Below, one piece after another: positions 55,771 through 60,105 of a DNA stretch of 60,105 nt. A program made the position numbers and the translations under genes. Numbering within the stretch: position 1 is the stretch's first letter; the number at the start of each line of letters is the position of its first letter. The notes under the pieces are model-generated. The model was not told the DNA's origin. It searched no databases and saw nothing but the letters and a program-made list of their open reading frames with translations. The stretch is from contig BFEA01000072.1 in NCBI GenBank assembly GCA_003427395.1, forward strand, positions 300,304 through 360,408, in the 5' to 3' direction. Source of the stretch: Chara braunii (taxonomy: Eukaryota; Streptophyta; Charophyceae; Charales; Characeae).

Positions 55771-56428
55771 GAGAATAACCGCCTAGACACGAAGAACCTT
55801 TTCTATTCAACGTCAGTTCCTCGTTGTCGTGATGGTGCATGAGCCAGCCACAAGTGCAGTGCAATAGTGAGAATGAATTGTATACTTGCAGGTCGGTGAT
55901 CTCCAACTGACCAAAGAGAGAGAGCATCAATCAGTGGTGCAGGCCTGTTGATTGCGTTTTTTCTGGCCGTCCGGTACTTGTCTGGGGCGGTACCAGACTG
56001 CGTGAGTCGAGCGAACCATGGCGGAGGATCGCGGAACCTAGAGTCTGAGTGGGAAAGAGACAGGGGAACAGGGAAATGAAGGGAGAGCTTGGAAAAGTAG
56101 GGGTATAACAACAGGGTGAGACAACTGGAAGGTGCGCAGGGGAATGATTCAGAAGCGGAGAGCTCAGGATACGTGTAAAATAAGGGCAAGCAAGCTGGCA
56201 GTGTTGAATGTTTTTCTCTTTTTTTTTTTTTTTAATCTTCTGTCTTTCATAAAGCGCAACGGCCTTTGAGATATCATTACGGAGCTGACCGGCCCTACCG
56301 GAGGTGGTTCAGAATTGTTTTTTTTTTTTTTTTTGGTCAGCTGCTCTCAGTGGAGTTGGAACTAAAAAAAAAATAATAAAATAAAAAAAATCAGGTCTGT
56401 CTTTCAGTTTTCAACAGTTCAGGGGTGT

Positions 56429-56444
56429 AGCAACTGAGATAGGC

Positions 56445-56478
<34 letters not shown>

Positions 56479-56494
56479 CAACTGAGATAGGCCA
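56429..56494. mobile_element. Poly(A)-only retroposition scar
   Basis: AGCAACTGAGATAGGCCA occurs at 56429-56446 and again at 56477-56494 with nothing between but about 30 A bases. A target duplication around a pure A tract is what an extremely 5'-truncated LINE-driven insertion leaves. Confidence 0.6.
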
Positions 56495-56944
56495 GTTGGC
56501 GACAGTGTTAATTAAATGTGGCGCTGGGAGACCTGTCAGGCAAGTTCTCACTAGATTTAGCCACAGTGAGGAGGGTTCTCCGTACGTGTGTTGGACTTGG
56601 TAGATGCAGTCCAGACTCTCTAAGGCTCTTGCCTGTGGCTCTGCCTGTGAGGGTTTTAGGGAACAACTACTTTTTGTTTTGAGACGCCTTTCCTGGCCGA
56701 AATTTCAAGCGCGTGTCCCTGTGTCTGTGCACTGCCTGGCGATGCTGCTGGTGTGCCTGCACTACCTGACGATGCCAGCGGAATCCAGTTTCTGACACAT
56801 GACCGCACATGACCGTCGTGTGTGCGCACGAAGCCGATTTTGGCACATGCATCTCTGAGGTTATAAGGCGAACGGACACCCCACTGAGTGTACAGTGTAC
56901 TCCTAGGGCCAAACCTGAAGCTGCCGCATATGGCTTAACTAGTA

Positions 56945-57051
56945 CTACCGTCTTCCCCCAAACAAAACACACCCTCATTCTGGGTGTAGCAGGTTGGAAA
57001 GGTTCCTTGTAATATATTCCTGGTGAGGGTGTGTTGTGTTTGGGGGAAGGG
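56945..57051. mobile_element. Short TIR element with CTACCGTCTT end, ~107 bp
   Basis: The left arm CTACCGTCTTCCCCCAAACA continues to ACACACCCTCA. The right arm TGAGGGTGTGTTGTGTTTGG plus GGGAAGG mirrors it, but the last bases (CGGTAG) are replaced. Same end as the elements at 28852 and 47053. Confidence 0.6.
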
Positions 57052-57054
57052 TTT

Positions 57055-57175
57055 CTTTTTTTTTTTTTTTAATAAAACAACCCGAACAGGTGCTAGGGAT
57101 GCTGGTACGAGCAGGCACCACTAGCACTATCGGGGGGGCTCCATCTATTGGTGGGGAGCAGCACCTGCTGGGGAA
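57055..57175 (-). repeat. Poly-A-tailed retroposon fragment, copy 2
   Basis: On the minus strand CACCAATAGATGGAG, GCTAGTGGTGCCTGCTC and GGGTT lead into an A-rich tail, matching 9143-9250. DNA from 57180 to 58070 holds no supported gene. An A run at 57823-57841 and two similar segments (TTCACCTTTCACTATC at 57646 and 57722) are the only features. Confidence 0.55.
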
Positions 57176-58073
57176 GGTACTGGGGAAGGTGCTAGGTTTG
57201 TGTGTGCCCAGCGGTCCTTGGGAATATCTGAATAACTCTGTGGCTGTGTGCAATAGCTCTGCGGCTGTGAGCACTCAATCGTTTGGCTGAAAAAAAAAAA
57301 CAGTGCTCATCATATAAAGGCTCGTGTCGTACACATGGGCTGTGGAATGACAATCGGGGATGGATGACCCACACTTGGAGGATGCCATTGGATTGGGCAG
57401 ATCCGACACCGAGACCATGGGGGAGTAGAACAAGTAGATAAAAAATAGCAAGTGCTGGTGGTTTTCAACCTTTTCCTGATTCCATTTCCCTGTATTCTGT
57501 GAACGTGAAACAGCGGCCATCGATACGGTCCGATTTCGTTGCACCTGCCTCACGTTAGCTAATCCACTGCCTAGTGGATCCTTCTTTTGCTCCTTTTTTA
57601 TTATTATTATTATTTTTTTACAATGCGATATTCTTCTCTCGAGTTCACCTTTCACTATCGACCTACCACTACTCCTAAGAGTCCTCACAATTATGTACCG
57701 ACGCTATATTCTTCTGTCAATTTCACCTTTCACTATCTACCTACCACTATAGATGGAGCGACCAAAGGAAACCATAGTAGGGAGGGATGCTCCTACCACC
57801 CTGGTTTTCAACAAGTCTTTCAAAAAAAAAAAAAAAAAAAAGAAACTCCTAAGCCTATACAGGGAACCCCTGCAATAATAGCTACCTCTAAGAATTAAGG
57901 GGATGCATGTTGCCCCCTGCCCTAATCGGCGATGGTCAGGGAGTAGGGCAGGGCCGTCGGTTGAGGCGGCAGGCCGGCGAATGCAAAGACCGTGCATTTA
58001 GCCAGTAGCTGCGCCTCTTTGCCACAGCGGATTTTGTTCTTTTTGTTGACTCCCTTTTTTTTTTTTACGTTCT

Positions 58074-58166
58074 GAATGACTTGTTCTAAGCACCCATGGT
58101 CTGACCGTTGGATCTGTCCGAATGACTTGTTCTAAGCCCCCATCGTCTGAGTGTTGGATCTGTCGG
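58074..58166. repeat. 46-bp tandem duplication
   Basis: GAATGACTTGTTCTAAGCAC at 58074 recurs as GAATGACTTGTTCTAAGCCC at 58120, and the pair continues to GTTGGATCTGTC. Confidence 0.75.
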
Positions 58167-58392
58167 ATGCAATGGCACCCTCATAGTGAGAACGCCCCAC
58201 ACGCCCCAAAAAAAGGAACGGTGCAGGCCTCCTTTTGGCCAGTGCCGCCAGCCGCTGTGCTACGATAGGCTGACCCTGGAAACTAGTAGCGGCTGCATTG
58301 GACATGCTGCGTTGGAGAGAAATGGCTGGAGAAAGGTACTGGTGGTTTAAGCTCTCAGGCCTTCACATGTCTGTGGTTGAATATTGTCGTCA

Positions 58393-58815
58393 CAATCCTT
58401 TTACCTCTATGACGGCGAACTTTGCAGTGTGGGAGGCTACTGTGTCTTATTCCATGTTCCGTGGTGGCCATAACGAACGTCTTTGGTCTGGCTGCAGGTA
58501 TGAGCATGAACACCGTGACGGCATCTCGCCCCAATGTGGTCTCAATCCTTTTGACTCTATCACACAAAACTTTGCAGAGTGGGAGGCTAGTGTGCCTTAT
58601 TCCATGTTCTGTGGTGGTCGCAATGAACGCCTTTGGTCTGGCCGCAGATATGGGCGCAAACACTGACAATATGGTTGCAATCCTTTGACCTTTATCACAC
58701 AAGACTTCGCAGTGGAGGTAACTGCATCGTGTTCGATGTTCCATGTGGGGACTGTAATGAAGGCATTTGGTCTGGTCGTAGGTATTGGCACAAACACCGT
58801 TGTTCTGACTGCAGT
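58393..58815. repeat. Three tandem units of 135-150 bp
   Basis: Units start CAATCCTTTT at 58393 and 58543 and CAATCCTTTG at 58678. On the plus strand the first two read as a repeated peptide with the pattern NFA-WEA-V-YSMF-GG-NERLWSG. The third unit is shifted and closed by a stop. This could be a decayed repeat protein or a minisatellite that happens to be open. Confidence 0.65.
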
Positions 58816-58869
58816 TAACATCAGATGTTGACGGCATGGCCCCAGGCTCCCAGCAAGGGTTTGACACAG

Positions 58870-59285
58870 GGGGTCTTCTTCCGCAGACCTTCCCTACACA
58901 GTGGGTCTGTGCTTCTTCCGCAGGCCTTCCCTACACAGTGGGTCTGTGCTTGTGGTCCTGTGCAGCTAGCTTTGGCCCTGTGCTTCTTCCAAAGGCCTCC
59001 CCTAGACGTGGGTCTGCGGTTGTGGTCCTGTGCAGTTAGCTTTGGCCCTGCACTTCTTCTGCAGGCCTGGCCCTGTGCAGTTCGCTTTGGCCCTGTGCTC
59101 CTGCCGTAGGCCTCCCCTAGACAGTGGGTCTGTGCTTGTGGCCCTTCCCAGTTGGCATTGCCTGGTGCTTCGCTTGCGTCCCTTCCGCAGGCCTCCCCAT
59201 CCAGTTAGCTTTGGCCCTGTGCAGTTGGGCTGCCATGCTCCACTTGTGGCCCTTTCGCAGGCGTCCCCTAGACAGTGGATCCGCG
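58870..59285. repeat. Complex minisatellite
   Basis: Blocks such as CTTCTTCCGCAGGCCTTCCC, ACAGTGGGTCTGTGCTTG and GTGCAGTTAGCTTTGGCCCT recur many times in varying order over 0.4 kb. Several long ORFs on both strands here arise from the repeat. No gene from 59290 to 59890 either. Confidence 0.75.
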
Positions 59286-59891
59286 CAAGGAAGTTGGGTA
59301 GTGGGGGAAGGGATTGTCTGTATTCGACGATGATGGTTGAATAGCACGTGAAGCTTCTATGACATTGTGTGAAACGGTTGACATCCAAGTACACCCCGAG
59401 CATTGTGGGCCCTATCTTCACCAGCAGGTCACGCGGTTAAGGAAACCACTTGAGACGGGATGCCTTCTAGCTTACACTTTGCATAGACGGTCAAGCGGTG
59501 ATACTCACCGTCATAGTGCACAGGGTTTCAATATGAAGAAGAATAGCGTATTACAGACTGTTGACAACGTCATGGAGGCTGTTATTAAGTGCTTTCCTAA
59601 TACCATATCCTTTTGCTGCTTTTGAACCGTGGCTGACTGGGCAATATCAATATCAGACTATGCTCCGAGGGGCTTCTCCGGACGTTGGGGTGCATCATTT
59701 GGACCCACATCTCCATTGGCAAGTCCCCAAATGCATGTGCAGACCATTATTTCTCGGGGTGCATCATTTATGCTCTTCTTTTAGCAGACGATGATGGGGT
59801 TATAGTCAGAGATTGTTCATAGATTCTTTATGTTAGAAAATGTACTCTAGAACCCTAGTAGAGATGGTAGTACATTCGCTTTAAGGGTTGT

Positions 59892-59975
59892 ACATTCGCG
59901 TTATGGTTGGAACGAAGATTTGATTAGCATGGGCCCTGCGCAAGTACGGCACGCATAAATCCAGAAGGCGCCTGA
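59892..59975 (+). pseudogene. Diverged U6 snRNA-like remnant
   Basis: GGTTGGAACG, then GATTAGCATGGGCCCTGCGC, then CAAGTACGGCACGCATAAAT lie in the order and spacing of U6 (TTGGAACG, GATTAGCATGGCCCCTGCGC, AAGGATGACACGCACAAAT). The ACAGAGA box is destroyed. It keeps the CGCAYAAAT segment that the 7.86-kb copy lacks, so the two are independent copies. Non-functional. Confidence 0.6.
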
Positions 59976-60105
59976 CATTCGCTTCGAATCTTTGCAGGTC
60001 AGGTTAGATAAGTTATGGAGTGTTTTAAGTTGCTTCCTTGGGTCGTTTGTATTGGCAATCCTGTTATTAGCTTGAATTCATTACGAGAGTTGTAGATCTG
60101 GTTAA

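Noticed and set aside
59892-59975. U6atac snRNA rather than U6
   Set aside because: The GGAACG, GATTAGCATGG and CCTGCGCAAG blocks match U6. The minor-spliceosome AAGGAGAGAAGG box is absent.

Overview
The window looks like nuclear DNA of a green eukaryote of the plant lineage. Three things point that way: one well-preserved gene for a plastid-type riboflavin-pathway phosphatase (a PyrP2 relative), two L1-type LINEs of plant style, and two U6 snRNA-like sequences. Long GA/CT microsatellites, many families of small DNA transposons, a Penelope-like reverse transcriptase and several N gaps would fit a large, repeat-rich streptophyte genome. A charophyte such as Chara is my best guess, but the sequence does not prove it.

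Layout. 0.14-0.5 kb is a purine microsatellite. 0.5-7.1 kb is a decayed LINE on the minus strand. 7.1-8.4 kb holds a U6-like sequence and a MITE with a TAA duplication. 8.8-11.0 kb is a broken minus-strand coding region of unknown function. It lies downstream, on the same strand, of a degenerate hairpin-repeat leader (11.1-12.0 kb) and a tRNA-Asp-type primer-binding site (12.25 kb), so the whole block may be one relic LTR element. 13.0-15.1 kb is an endonuclease-less Penelope-like reverse transcriptase. 15.1-20.4 kb is an AT-rich island with two more broken minus-strand reading frames. Three of the window's four hAT-type MITEs lie in this island, one nested inside an older relative; the fourth is at 11.2 kb.

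20.4-34 kb carries only repeats: (CT)n minisatellite, CGTCGA repeats, a 530-bp foldback, a 625-bp element with CTACCGTCTT ends, and an array of about twelve hairpins at 32.6-33.4 kb. 34.0-39.7 kb is a second decayed LINE of the same family. 39.9-41.7 kb holds two TIR elements around a microsatellite and a sequencing gap. 44.1-45.8 kb is the HAD-family phosphatase gene, the only gene I regard as intact. 46-60 kb is non-coding, with many palindromes, tandem duplications, a poly(A)-only retroposition scar and a second U6-like remnant at the right edge.

Apart from the phosphatase there is no functional gene neighbourhood: the window is a record of successive mobile-element insertions. All protein calls come from reading motifs by eye. 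No database search was possible.
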